Shown here piece after piece: positions 24,164 through 32,554 of a stretch of 45,067 nucleotides of DNA. The stretch comes from an uncultured Bacteroides sp. (GTDB lineage Bacteria; Bacteroidota; Bacteroidia; Bacteroidales; Bacteroidaceae): assembly GCF_947632445.1 (NCBI RefSeq), contig NZ_CANRPM010000019.1, positions 1 to 45,067 of the forward strand. Reading direction: 5' to 3'. The notes beneath the pieces were generated by a model. It worked only from the letters and a program-made list of their open reading frames with translations. It ran no database searches and was not told where the DNA came from. Positions within the stretch are counted from its first letter, which is position 1. Each line of letters opens with the position of its first letter. Position numbers and translations under genes: made by a program.

Positions 24164-24598
24164 ATGAAAAAAATTCTGACCTTTCTGCTGGTGATCATGT
24201 CTGTTCAGTTCGGCTTGGCCCGCAATGTCATCACCATGAACCCTAAAGAACTCCCGGAAGCGGCCCAGACGTTCCTGAAACAGTATTTTGAAAACCGCCA
24301 AATCTCCTACATCAAAGTAGAGAGCGAATTTCTGTCTAAAAAATACGAAGTGGTGATGACCGACCGCACAAAAATAGAATTCGACGGGAAGGGGAACTGG
24401 GAGGAAGTGGATTGCAAACGCAGCGAACTGCCGAAGACACTCGTTCCCGACTATATCCAACGCTTTGTCAGCGAGCAATATCCGGGCGTGACCTACCGCA
24501 AGATAGAACGCGACCGCGGAGAGATCGAAGTGGAGCTGAGCAACCGGCTTTCGCTGAAATTCGACAAAAAAGGCCGGCTGACAGACATCGACGACTGA
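24164..24598 (+). CDS. PepSY-like exported protein
   Basis: A 144-residue exported protein: signal peptide MKKILTFLLVIMSVQFGLA, then two repeats of a PepSY-like (DUF2874) fold. The first reads LPEAAQTFLKQYFENRQISY then VVMTDRTKIEFDGKGNWEEVD. The second reads LPKTLVPDYIQRFVSEQYPG then VELSNRLSLKFDKKGRLTDID. Proteins of this type in Bacteroides often sit next to two-component systems. It is 110 bases after the kinase stop and probably in the same transcript. A longer frame from 24053 lacks a signal peptide and is not used. Confidence 0.75.
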   Translation: MKKILTFLLVIMSVQFGLARNVITMNPKELPEAAQTFLKQYFENRQISYIKVESEFLSKKYEVVMTDRTKIEFDGKGNWEEVDCKRSELPKTLVPDYIQRFVSEQYPGVTYRKIERDRGEIEVELSNRLSLKFDKKGRLTDIDD

Positions 24599-24629
24599 CG
24601 CGCCCTGCCGACGGCGGGAAACATGTACG

Positions 24630-24664
24630 ATAAAGGCTTTGCGGCGACGCCGCAAAGCCTTTAT
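24630..24664. terminator. Strong bidirectional terminator
   Basis: A perfect 16-base stem (24630-24645 with 24649-24664) around GAC, A-rich on the left and T-rich on the right. It serves the PepSY-like gene on the plus strand and sdaA on the minus strand, which converge here. Confidence 0.85.
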
Positions 24665-24677
24665 TGCATCGCGGACA

Positions 24678-25889
24678 TCACATCGGCTTGTAATCCTTGC
24701 TTAATCCGCCTTCGCTTGTCTCCTTGTAGAGCGAAGGCAAGTCATTTCCCGTCTGCTTCATCACCTCGACGACCTTATCGAACGACACGCGGTGCATGCC
24801 ATCGGTGAACGACGAGTAGAGATTGGCATCCAATGCACGCGCGGCAGCGTAAGCATTGCGTTCGATGCAAGGTATCTGCACCAATCCGCATACGGGGTCG
24901 CACGTCATGCCTAAATGATGCTCCAGCCCCATTTCGGCCGCATATTCAATCTGTGCTGGACTTCCTCCGAACAACTGGTTCGCAGCCGCCGATGCCATAG
25001 AACAGGCAGTCCCCACTTCGGCCTGACATCCGGCTTCAGCGCCCGAAATAGACGCATTCTGTTTCACGATATTCCCGATGAGACCGGCTGTAGCCAGCGC
25101 ACGCATGATACGGACGTCGGAAAACTCGTGGCTCTGCTGGAGATGGTAGAGCACGGCAGGCACCACCCCACAAGATCCGCACGTAGGCGCCGTCACGATG
25201 GTACCTCCGACGGCATTCTCCTCGCTCACGGCGAGGGCGTAGGCGAAGACCAAACCGCGACTTTGCAGTGAAGTCTTGTAGCCTCGCGCACGAATATAGT
25301 AGGTCGATGCCTTGCGGCGCAGGTTCAGCGGGCCGGGCAGTACTCCCTCATTCTCCAACCCGCGACGGACGGAGGCCTTCATCGTTTCCCACACTTCGGC
25401 CAAATAGTCCCAAATATCACTCTCCTCGCACTCTTTCACATATTCCCAGTAACTTTTGCCGGTACGTTCACACCAGTGCAGGATCTCAGTCAAATGAGTC
25501 ATTTCATAAACATCGGGAGTATTGACCGAAGCCGCTCCGTCACTTTCTTCGGCCAACGTTCCTCCACCGATACTGAATACGGTCCACGAGTCGGTCTCCT
25601 TGCCTTCGGCATCCAAAGAAACAAATTTCATTCCATTGGGGTGGAACGGGAGAAAAATCTTGGGTTCCCAAATAATCTCCACCGGCGCAACAGGCTGAAG
25701 CGTGTCAGTAATAGCCACATTAGTCATGTGCCCTTTACCCGTAGCAGCCAGACTGCCGTAGAGCGTTACTTTGAATGCAGCAGCTTCAGGATGCCGTTGC
25801 AGAAAGATTTCGGCAGCCTTACGCGGTCCCATTGTGTGGCTGCTCGAAGGTCCCGTGCCGATACGGTAAAGTTCTTTAATTGATTTCAT
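24678..25889 (-). CDS. sdaA: L-serine ammonia-lyase, iron-sulfur type, single chain
   Basis: Deaminates L-serine to pyruvate and ammonia with a 4Fe-4S cluster. The 403-residue chain holds the beta domain (MKSIKELYRIGTGPSSSHTM onward; FSIGGGTLAEE) fused to the alpha domain. The alpha part has APTCGSCGVVPAVLYHLQ, NASISGAEAGCQAEVGTACS and EHHLGMTCDPVCGLVQIPCI, which carry the cluster cysteines. It is 28 bases downstream of mutS2 on the same strand and could be cotranscribed, since no promoter is evident in the gap. Confidence 0.95.
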   Translation of the reverse strand: MKSIKELYRIGTGPSSSHTMGPRKAAEIFLQRHPEAAAFKVTLYGSLAATGKGHMTNVAITDTLQPVAPVEIIWEPKIFLPFHPNGMKFVSLDAEGKETDSWTVFSIGGGTLAEESDGAASVNTPDVYEMTHLTEILHWCERTGKSYWEYVKECEESDIWDYLAEVWETMKASVRRGLENEGVLPGPLNLRRKASTYYIRARGYKTSLQSRGLVFAYALAVSEENAVGGTIVTAPTCGSCGVVPAVLYHLQQSHEFSDVRIMRALATAGLIGNIVKQNASISGAEAGCQAEVGTACSMASAAANQLFGGSPAQIEYAAEMGLEHHLGMTCDPVCGLVQIPCIERNAYAAARALDANLYSSFTDGMHRVSFDKVVEVMKQTGNDLPSLYKETSEGGLSKDYKPM

Positions 25890-25917
25890 CAGAGTAAATG
25901 ATTTATGGATTAATATA

Positions 25918-28461
25918 TTATAAGTCTACCACCGTAATGCCCGCTCCACCAAACTGGACATGTTCATCCTGAAAATGGCGGACACCGGGTACCGTCTGCA
26001 AATATTGCCGGATGAGAGTGCGCAGAATGCCTGTTCCTGTGCCATGCAAGATGCGTACACGCGACACTCCCACCAAAATCGCATCGTCAATAAAATAGGT
26101 CACCGCCTGCAAAGCCTCGTCGCCACGCATACCGCGCACATCAATATCCTGTTTGAAAGCCAGTTTTTTCTCATACATGCTGTCCTGCGTCTGACTGCTG
26201 ACGAAAGTTGCCTTGCCATGCCCCGATGCCGTTTGCGGACGTGCCTGCGTCACTTCCAGCCGATCCAGCCGAACAGTCGTCTTCAGGCTGCCAAAGGCCA
26301 CAACGGCACTTTTTCCACCCACTTCCATTACTTCACCCACCGCAGTCTGTCCCTTGATGCGTACATGGCAACCGGGCACAATAGCCTCCAAACGTTCGGC
26401 TTCCAGACGTGCCTGCCGGGCAGCCTGCTCTTCGGGCGAAAGAGCGGGCGCTCCCACCTGCCGATTCTTCTTTTCTTTCCTGCGATTCTGCTTTTCCCTC
26501 AGTTTCTCCATCTTGCGGGCTATTTTCTCTTCCAGCTCACGGTTGGTCTGCTCCTCGATATTTGCACGGAAGTCTGTCAGTTCCTGACGTGCCAGCCGTG
26601 TCTTTTCTTTCTCGGCCTGCGACTCCTTGATAGTCCGTATGGTGTTCTCGATACGTGCATTGGCCTCCTGCATCAGGTGTTCGGCTTCTTCACGCGCCTT
26701 TTTCAATATTTCCTTCCGCTCTTTCTGCAACGTTTCCATTTCTGCCTGATAGCGGGCGATGGTTTCTTCCATCTGCTTCTCACGCTGCCGAATATTCTGA
26801 CGCTTAGTCTCCCAGTAACGCTTGTCGCGCACGATGTCCTGCAGGTACTTGTCACTTTGAATGTATTCGCTGCCCACAATTTCCGACGCATCGGCAATGA
26901 CATCTTCGGGCAAACCTATCTTGCGGGCTATCTCGACGGCAAACGAACTGCCCGGATTGCCTATCTGCAACTGGAAAAGCGCCTGCATCAGGTGGCGGTC
27001 GTAGAGCATGGCTCCGTTCACGACTCCTTCGTGGTTCTCGGCAAAGTGTTTCAAATTCTGATAATGAGTCGTGATAACACCGAAAGTCCGCTTCTGATTG
27101 AAACGCTTCAATACAGCCTCGGCAATGGCACCGCCAATCTGCGGCTCCGTTCCTCCACCAAATTCATCAATGAGAATGAGACTGCGACCGTCGCATTGCT
27201 TCATCATGATTTTCATGTTCGTCAGATGGGACGAATAGGTACTCAGATCGTCTTCTATCGACTGCTCGTCACCGATATCAATGAAGATACTGCCGAAAAT
27301 ACCTACGTGGCTACGTTCATGCATAGGCACGGGCAATCCGCATTGCAACATATACTGCAACAACCCCACCGTTTTCAAGCAGACAGACTTTCCTCCTGCA
27401 TTCGGGCCTGAAATGATAAGGATGCGACGCTGACCGTCCAGTTCAATGTCCAACGGCACCACCTTCTTGCCGTGACGTGCCAGGGACAGCTGCAACAATG
27501 GATGTACGGCCTGTCTCCAGTCTATCACCTGCCTGTTTTCAATAGCCGGTTTCAAGGCCGAGATCTGTATGGCAAACAATGCCTTGGCGCGGATAAAGTC
27601 TATTTCTGCCAGAAACTCGTATGACAACAATACACCGGGAATCTGCGGCCGCATCCGATTGGAGAAATCCGTCAGAATCCGAATGATTTCCCGACGTTCG
27701 TCGCTTTCCAGTTCGCGAATACGGTTATTGGCTTCCACCACCTCGGCAGGCTCGATGAACACCGTTTTTCCGCTCGCCGATTCGTCATGGACAATTCCCC
27801 TGATCTTTCGCTTCAAGGCAGGCGCCACAGGGATGACCAGACGCCCGTCGCGCATAGTCGGTGCCACGTCTTTGTCTACCACTCCCTCGCTCTGTGCATT
27901 ACGCAAGATGCTATTCAACGACCGCGAAATGCTCCCCATCGTAGAAGCCAGTTCGCGTCGAATACGGGCCAGCTCAGGCGAAGCATTGTCCTTGATTTTA
28001 CCATAGGGGGAAAGAATATCATCAATACGTGCAATGATTTGCGGAAAGACCTCCATATCACCGGCCAACCTGCTCAGACAAGGATAGGGCACGTCCTCTC
28101 CTTCCGTTTCCTGCCAGCTGCCATCTCCGGCCTTCAGGAAACGTACAATATCACGTATCGTCTCCAACGACCGCTTCAAATCGAACAATTCCTGTTCGTC
28201 CAGATACATGCCTTCCACCCGTATACGGCGAAGAGCCGGACGTACATCAAAAAAATATTGAGCCGGAAAGTTATCTTCTTCCTGCAGGATACGTATCAAT
28301 TCACCGGTTTGTTCCAGTCGTTCGTTCACCTCGTTATATTGGTCGGTGAAGGCCATTTCAGTGACCCGTTCTTCACCTAAGGTACTGAGGCACTTTTCCT
28401 TCAACAGCTGTCTGACCTGGTCGAAACCTATCTTCTGTTCAAAATTCTGCGGATATATCAT
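25918..28461 (-). CDS. mutS2: MutS2 endonuclease/ATPase with Smr domain
   Basis: An 847-residue protein. The core ATPase has Walker A SGPNAGGKSVCL, the Walker B region LILIDEFGGGTEPQIG and VITTHYQNLK. A long Glu/Lys/Arg-rich coiled coil follows (about 515-665). The C-terminal Smr nuclease domain reads DIDVRGMRGDEALQAV and RILHGTGTGILRTLI. It lacks the mismatch-binding N-terminal domain of MutS. In other bacteria MutS2 suppresses recombination or rescues collided ribosomes. The ATG at 28461 starts with the family sequence MIYPQNFEQKIGFD; six extra in-frame codons upstream are not used. A TACTTTTG box at 28495-28488 lies 26 bases before it. Confidence 0.95.
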   Translation of the reverse strand: MIYPQNFEQKIGFDQVRQLLKEKCLSTLGEERVTEMAFTDQYNEVNERLEQTGELIRILQEEDNFPAQYFFDVRPALRRIRVEGMYLDEQELFDLKRSLETIRDIVRFLKAGDGSWQETEGEDVPYPCLSRLAGDMEVFPQIIARIDDILSPYGKIKDNASPELARIRRELASTMGSISRSLNSILRNAQSEGVVDKDVAPTMRDGRLVIPVAPALKRKIRGIVHDESASGKTVFIEPAEVVEANNRIRELESDERREIIRILTDFSNRMRPQIPGVLLSYEFLAEIDFIRAKALFAIQISALKPAIENRQVIDWRQAVHPLLQLSLARHGKKVVPLDIELDGQRRILIISGPNAGGKSVCLKTVGLLQYMLQCGLPVPMHERSHVGIFGSIFIDIGDEQSIEDDLSTYSSHLTNMKIMMKQCDGRSLILIDEFGGGTEPQIGGAIAEAVLKRFNQKRTFGVITTHYQNLKHFAENHEGVVNGAMLYDRHLMQALFQLQIGNPGSSFAVEIARKIGLPEDVIADASEIVGSEYIQSDKYLQDIVRDKRYWETKRQNIRQREKQMEETIARYQAEMETLQKERKEILKKAREEAEHLMQEANARIENTIRTIKESQAEKEKTRLARQELTDFRANIEEQTNRELEEKIARKMEKLREKQNRRKEKKNRQVGAPALSPEEQAARQARLEAERLEAIVPGCHVRIKGQTAVGEVMEVGGKSAVVAFGSLKTTVRLDRLEVTQARPQTASGHGKATFVSSQTQDSMYEKKLAFKQDIDVRGMRGDEALQAVTYFIDDAILVGVSRVRILHGTGTGILRTLIRQYLQTVPGVRHFQDEHVQFGGAGITVVDL

Positions 28462-28525
28462 GAGGGATAAGCCTGTCATTTCGCGTGCAAAAGTACGATT
28501 TATTCATGAAAAAACAGCCGGATTG

Positions 28526-28556
28526 TTTGCTGTTTTAAAAATGATTTGTACCTTTG
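28526..28556 (+). promoter_or_regulatory. Bacteroides-type promoter for tRNA-Ser
   Basis: TTTG (28526-28529), a 19-base spacer and TACCTTTG (28549-28556), about 40 bases before the mature tRNA. It is divergent from the mutS2 promoter box at 28488-28495. Confidence 0.85.
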
Positions 28557-28596
28557 CACCGCTTCTGAAAACAGAGGCACTCCCCGATGGAGTTTT

Positions 28597-28681
28597 GGAG
28601 AGGTGGCAGAGTGGTCGATTGCGGCGGTCTTGAAAACCGTTGTGCTGCGAGGCACCCGGGGTTCGAATCCCTGTCTCTCCG
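28597..28681 (+). tRNA. tRNA-Ser (anticodon UGA)
   Basis: Acceptor GGAGAGG pairs with TCTCTCC (28674-28680) and the discriminator base is G. The D arm reads TGGCAGAGTGGTCGATTGC. The anticodon loop CTTGAAA gives UGA. A long variable arm (TGTGCTGCGAGGCAC) marks a class II tRNA, and GGTTCGAATCC is the T arm. CCA is not encoded. The AT-rich block that follows makes this a candidate integration site. Confidence 0.97.
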
Positions 28682-28718
28682 CTTCTAATGCTGAATAGCA
28701 GCGAATTGCAAAATAAGT

Positions 28719-28752
28719 ACCCAATTTTACACCCAAGAATGTAAAGTTGGGT
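28719..28752 (+). terminator. Terminator after tRNA-Ser
   Basis: ACCCAATTTTACA (28719-28731) pairs with TGTAAAGTTGGGT (28740-28752) through 13 positions with one G-T pair, and TGTTTTAG follows. Confidence 0.8.
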
Positions 28753-28845
28753 GTTTTAGTATTATTTAAGTATTGGGATGTGAAAAAATAATGCTTGCGA
28801 AAAGACTATGCTCTTTTTCGCAAGCATTTATTGTAAATTGTTTCA

Positions 28846-29562
28846 CTATTTTATCAGCGAAGTGACGATTTCGTTTTCAAAGAACACATAAGTATATGAA
28901 TCGTACATCCATTCCTCTTTGTTTCCTTGTTTCTGTACAGAAGCAGGTTTGCCGAATGCCAATAAACATTCTTGCTTACTCATGCCTTTTACGACTTCCT
29001 TATTTTTGATTTCCGCCCAATGGGTGATGACAGGTGCCGAATTAGCAGATATTGCCTCCAACATCCGCTTGACTGTTTCTTTATAAAGTGCCGCAAAATT
29101 ATTCAAGTATTCCTTGTGCTTCGGCTTCTTTTCAGGTTGCAGCTTCTCAAAAGCGAGCCGTTTCACTAATTTTATAACGTTGGTTTCAGCCTCGTAGGTG
29201 ATATTTGAAGCTAAAATCGTGATAATATTGTCTGCGACTTTGACTGAAAACAGACAACGGTAACGAGATGCATCTTCAGAATTAGTCTGTACAAATTCCA
29301 GTAGGTACTGTTTTTTGTCATAATCTATTTCAAAAGTGCCTTTATCTTCCTCCGTTTCCGTATTCCCTACCTCTCTATTTTCAATCATCCACAAAAGAGC
29401 ATTCAAGAAAATACCCTCTGCCGAAGCCGGCTTGTCTAAGGTATGAAATTCGGAAATGACGATGTTCCCCTTTACCTCTGAGTAAGGAGAAGAAACTTGT
29501 GCCCTCACAAGCAGAGGGCACAAGAAAAATAAAACATAGATGATATTATGTCTGAAAATCAT
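28846..29562 (-). CDS. Exported hypothetical protein with BamE/SmpA-like C-terminus
   Basis: A 238-residue exported protein; the signal peptide is MIFRHNIIYVLFFLCPLLVRA. The N-terminal half (IVISEFHTLDKPASAEGIFL; RYRCLFSVKVADNIITIL) resembles DUF4468-type exported domains. The last 50 residues (VVKGMSKQECLLAFGKPASV then EEWMYDSYTYVFFENEIVTS) have the pattern of the SmpA/OmlA (BamE) fold: a helix with G-M-x-x-x-x-[VL]-x-x-x-[LF]-G-x-P and then a W-x-Y strand pair. A role at the outer membrane is likely but unproven. AT-rich, and last of four co-oriented exported genes. Confidence 0.65.
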   Translation of the reverse strand: MIFRHNIIYVLFFLCPLLVRAQVSSPYSEVKGNIVISEFHTLDKPASAEGIFLNALLWMIENREVGNTETEEDKGTFEIDYDKKQYLLEFVQTNSEDASRYRCLFSVKVADNIITILASNITYEAETNVIKLVKRLAFEKLQPEKKPKHKEYLNNFAALYKETVKRMLEAISANSAPVITHWAEIKNKEVVKGMSKQECLLAFGKPASVQKQGNKEEWMYDSYTYVFFENEIVTSLIK

Positions 29563-29586
29563 CGCTTTATTTCAATTTTAATGATA

Positions 29587-30072
29587 CTACCTTATTTTTC
29601 TTGAGGTTATTTTTTCATAATACTCTTCAACTTCATCACCATTTTTCCAAATATCTCTTCTTTCAATTATCAGTTGATTGGAAGTTAGTTTAACAATAGT
29701 ACTACTATCATCCTCATCCGCATCGCCAACACTAACAATATAAAGTTTATTTCCTTTTACTTGATATACACCTTCACCATCGTCATCTACTACCCAACTT
29801 CCTTTATAATATATATATCTCGTGCAAGTTCCATCTTCGAAAAATTCCACTCTAGCATAATCCGAACCTTCAGATTCGGCATTAATATTCTCATTCCAAG
29901 TATCCTTTTTACCATCAAAAATCTCATAACCTTCAGCATGAACTGGGTCCCATAGACCAATCAAATTAGATGCTGAACCAACACTTTCTTCATCATCATC
30001 TGAACAGGAAACAAAGCAAATAGGCAAAAGCATTAAGATGCTTACCAACCAGAAAAAACTAATTTTCTTCAT
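29587..30072 (-). CDS. Lipocalin-like lipoprotein
   Basis: A 161-residue lipoprotein: MKKISFFWLVSILMLLPICF then VSC, with lipidated Cys at 23 and the acidic SDDDEE after it, a signal for surface display in Bacteroides. The rest is a small beta-rich domain: LIGLWDPVHAEGYEIFDG, ARVEFFEDGTCTRYIYYKGS, WVVDDDGEGVYQVKGNKLYI and VKLTSNQLIIERR. This is the pattern of lipocalin-like/DUF5004-type domains in Bacteroidetes. Ligand unknown. It is 24 bases upstream of the previous gene in the transcription direction. Confidence 0.65.
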   Translation of the reverse strand: MKKISFFWLVSILMLLPICFVSCSDDDEESVGSASNLIGLWDPVHAEGYEIFDGKKDTWNENINAESEGSDYARVEFFEDGTCTRYIYYKGSWVVDDDGEGVYQVKGNKLYIVSVGDADEDDSSTIVKLTSNQLIIERRDIWKNGDEVEEYYEKITSRKIR

Positions 30073-30155
30073 CTTTTTTGTTTTTAGTGTTTGATATAAA
30101 AACCGATACCGACTCTCGTTACTTGCAAATCGGTATCGGAAATTGTTGCAAGGAA

Positions 30156-30773
30156 TTAGAATGCGTAACCTAAACTAATCATCCAGTTTTTTTCTTTTGC
30201 TTCGTTTTGTTTTACTAAACCATTCTGATAGGTAATGTTAAAGTTCAGCTTTTGATACCAAACCCCTATGCCAAACTGAAGACCGGCACTGAAACGGTCA
30301 TAATCTTCAAGATCACCTAAATTGCAGCTTTCTTCCTCCCCGTAGTATTTCTCTTTATATTTCCCAAATACGTCATAGTTGGCAAACCCACCAACGCGCG
30401 CGTCAATGGCAATGTCATCATTCACTTTATATTTGTAGCCGAATGTTATAGGTATTTCCAACTTGTTGGCATTTAGCTTCTCCTCTACATCGTCGTAGCT
30501 ATATTTCCAGCCTTTGGTAGCCAACTGCAAACCGGAGTTCCAAAAAACACCGTTACTACCAATAGGACGGTCAAAGGCAATACCGACATTGTAACCGAAA
30601 ACAGCATCGGGACCGTCTCCTTCGTCAACACTAAAATTCGCAATATTGGCACCTGCTTTTATGTACCATACAATACCGGATTTGGCTTTCTTGAATGAAG
30701 TACTTGTAACAACTTGTGCACTTACAGTAGCAGTCATGAATGTGATCACCACAAAAAATAAAAACTTTTTCAT
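30156..30773 (-). CDS. Outer-membrane beta-barrel protein (PorT-like)
   Basis: A 205-residue exported protein with signal peptide MKKFLFFVVITFMTATVSAQ. Alternating strands follow: WYIKAGANIANFSVDEGD, VFGYNVGIAFDRPIGSNG, LEIPITFGYKYKVNDDIAID and GLQFGIGVWYQKLNFNITYQ. It ends in GYAF with the terminal Phe typical of outer-membrane barrels, and the size fits an eight-stranded PorT/OmpX-type barrel. Function unknown. Second of the four-gene exported cluster. Confidence 0.75.
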   Translation of the reverse strand: MKKFLFFVVITFMTATVSAQVVTSTSFKKAKSGIVWYIKAGANIANFSVDEGDGPDAVFGYNVGIAFDRPIGSNGVFWNSGLQLATKGWKYSYDDVEEKLNANKLEIPITFGYKYKVNDDIAIDARVGGFANYDVFGKYKEKYYGEEESCNLGDLEDYDRFSAGLQFGIGVWYQKLNFNITYQNGLVKQNEAKEKNWMISLGYAF

Positions 30774-30838
30774 TGTTCTGATAATTAATTGTTTAATAAT
30801 GTATTATTTGATTTTTTCAAGATATGATATATTCAAAA

Positions 30839-31351
30839 TCAGTTTACCGCATCTGAATTTTTTGCTTTATTACCTCCTAAAGATTGCGAAGGATTTACTA
30901 CATTGTATCTATATCTTGTTCCATACACTTCTTCTATCCATTTGTAATCTTCTTCTTTTTCAGCCACTTTCCAGTTTTCATATTTGGCAGGGAAGCCTAT
31001 CACTGTGATCTCGATGCCTTTTTTCGCAGTCCGAATATCAAAGGTCGGGGCGACGATAACATCCGCATCCATTTTTTGTGCAGTAAGATACAGCGCATTG
31101 ACTTTCAGGTTTTCCACATCTTGTACGGTCATTTTGTAAATATCCACTTCGGGAAAAGGCCAAACAGCCTTCTGCCTTTCATTGGTGGTAACATGTAAAT
31201 CTACTACCAACGGACGTACAAAAACCTGCTGTTGAGGTTCAATCATGCGGCTTTGGGATTGTCTATATTCCCCCTTAGACTGTGCTGCCGCATTCTGTGA
31301 CAATCCGAAAAGGACAGCCACGAAAGCTAAAAGAAAAGAAATCTTTTTCAT
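30839..31351 (-). CDS. Exported hypothetical protein
   Basis: A 170-residue protein with signal peptide MKKISFLLAFVAVLFGLSQN then AAAQ. The mature part contains VFVRPLVVDLHVTTNERQKA, EVDIYKMTVQDVENLKVNAL and DADVIVAPTFDIRTAKKGIE. This alternation of a helix and a DxxVAPxF strand resembles small periplasmic alpha/beta domains, but the family is not recognised. It is first of four co-oriented AT-rich genes and probably starts their transcript. Confidence 0.6.
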   Translation of the reverse strand: MKKISFLLAFVAVLFGLSQNAAAQSKGEYRQSQSRMIEPQQQVFVRPLVVDLHVTTNERQKAVWPFPEVDIYKMTVQDVENLKVNALYLTAQKMDADVIVAPTFDIRTAKKGIEITVIGFPAKYENWKVAEKEEDYKWIEEVYGTRYRYNVVNPSQSLGGNKAKNSDAVN

Positions 31352-31456
31352 TAGAAATAGAAATTGCCCGCAATTCCCCAGACGGATTTTAGCAAAAGAA
31401 GAGGCGTGGGAACTGTTTTAATTTCTTATCTGTTTCGAGGTATCGCCAAACACCCA

Positions 31457-31564
31457 CCATTCAAATAATAGACAGCCCACACCTTTATGGATATACTTTC
31501 CTCTCAACGGGGCAACGTATATACAAAAGAGGTGAGCGTTTTGTTGTCTATTACTCTTGAATGG
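31457..31564. repeat. Imperfect inverted repeat, 108 bases
   Basis: CCATTCAA...TAATAGACA at the left is matched in reverse complement by TGTCTATTA...TTGAATGG at the right, and an inner CACCTTT/AAAGAGGTG pair is also present. It lies just upstream of the exported-gene cluster. It could be a small element end pair or a structured leader. Confidence 0.45.
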
Positions 31565-31940
31565 CTTTGAAAATTGGCGATTTTCGAAACAAGAATAATA
31601 TTACTAAAAACGCTCTTCGATATATGTATATCTTACCTATTCTTTTGCAAAAATGGATAAGACGTTGCAAAGAAAAAGATTTTTTGAATAATCAGCAAAT
31701 TTTAATGATGTTTTTTTCGTCTATCATCTTTTGGGTTTATCCTCTCCACTTTGGGGTGTAAGCCTACACTCCGTTTTTCTTTGAGTTCCTAAAACTTCTT
31801 TTTTAAACCATTCGAGTATGGGCATTCTATCAATACACAGCCGGAAATTTTTATCGAAATATTATTTAACGTGAGTCCGATGAAATCAAACAATCCTACC
31901 CTATTTATTGCTATTTCCACTCGCTATTCCCTTACTCCGC

Positions 31941-32026
31941 CACGCAGCACTTCCTGAAGTCCCGACGCAGTGCTGCGTGAGGGTGTCATGCAGTGCTGTA
32001 TGGGGAGATGACGAAGCACTTCGTCA
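31941..32026. repeat. Cluster of two short hairpins
   Basis: CACGCAGCACT (31941-31951) pairs with AGTGCTGCGTG (31969-31979). TGACGAAG-CA-CTTCGTCA is a tight hairpin at 32009-32026. The words AGTGCTG and GTCAGCA recur between and after them. They resemble REP-like palindromes. Confidence 0.55.
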
Positions 32027-32107
32027 GCAGGTCAGCAAGCACGGCGTCAGAACGGAAAGAATTGCCCGTGAAAAAAAGAGGAAGAAAAACGGGGTTTTGG
32101 CACGAGT

Positions 32108-32316
32108 AAAATAGTCCTGTCGCACTAAATATCACATTCTCAGCAAGTTACTGCGACGGTGACAGGAGCTGTACAAACTTTATGAAATACAATAAAAAAT
32201 AGGCTGCCTTTAAAGGCAAGGTATTTTTTATTTTTTCACGGAAATGTTTACCAAAGACCCTAAGGTGTCGCACTATTTTATTGATAATCTGATATTTAGT
32301 GTGACAGGACTATTTT
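32108..32316. mobile_element. MITE-like element with 27-base terminal inverted repeats
   Basis: The left end (32108-32134) begins AAAATAGTCCTGTCGCACTA. The right end (32290-32316) is its reverse complement with one mismatch over 27 bases. The 209-base body has no coding capacity. A central hairpin, AATAAAAAATA (32191-32201) with TATTTTTTATT (32222-32232), surrounds the palindrome GCCTTTAAAGGC, so the whole element can fold. No clear target-site duplication is visible. The terminal repeats are the direct evidence; a transposase of matching ends would have to act in trans. Confidence 0.75.
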
Positions 32317-32541
32317 GGGCCCTCCCGAATCTTCCAAAAATGATAAAAATTCAACGGGTGCACGTTATTTATAAACTACTTTTTGTTCAGAGTAATTTAT
32401 GAGCCAATCTAAATCAGAATGAATCAGAGATGATAGAAGACGGGAATTTATTCCTACGTACAACAAGCCGTATTTCTTGCACTTACATTTAAACAGCATC
32501 ATTCTGCACTATAAATGTAACGCTTTTATCGCCAAATGCAC

Positions 32542-32549
32542 TATCTTTG
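32542..32549 (+). promoter_or_regulatory. TATCTTTG box five bases before the yigZ start
   Basis: A perfect -7 box at 32542-32549; only five bases separate it from the ATG at 32555. No good TTTG lies 19-20 bases upstream. If used, the transcript would have almost no leader. Confidence 0.5.
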
Positions 32550-32554
32550 TCGGT

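Larger units (their letters stand above)
31352..32107. other. Gene-poor AT-rich stretch with hairpins
   Basis: Short open frames exist (such as 31561-31761, 66 codons), but none has a recognisable domain, promoter or ribosome-binding site. Two hairpin clusters are listed separately. The stretch may be decayed mobile DNA or an untranslated leader for the exported-gene cluster. Confidence 0.5.

Noticed and set aside
25960..27411. A 483-codon open frame opposite mutS2
   Set aside because: It is a shadow of mutS2, whose ATPase and Smr motifs are certain.
28597..28760. An attachment-site duplication of the tRNA-Ser 3' end in the following block
   Set aside because: No second copy of the T arm or acceptor end was found by eye up to 32.5 kb, so an integration event is only suggested by composition.
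31561..32114. Two short plus-strand frames in the AT-rich block
   Set aside because: No start signal or domain; the second one is made of the hairpin cluster and enters the MITE end.
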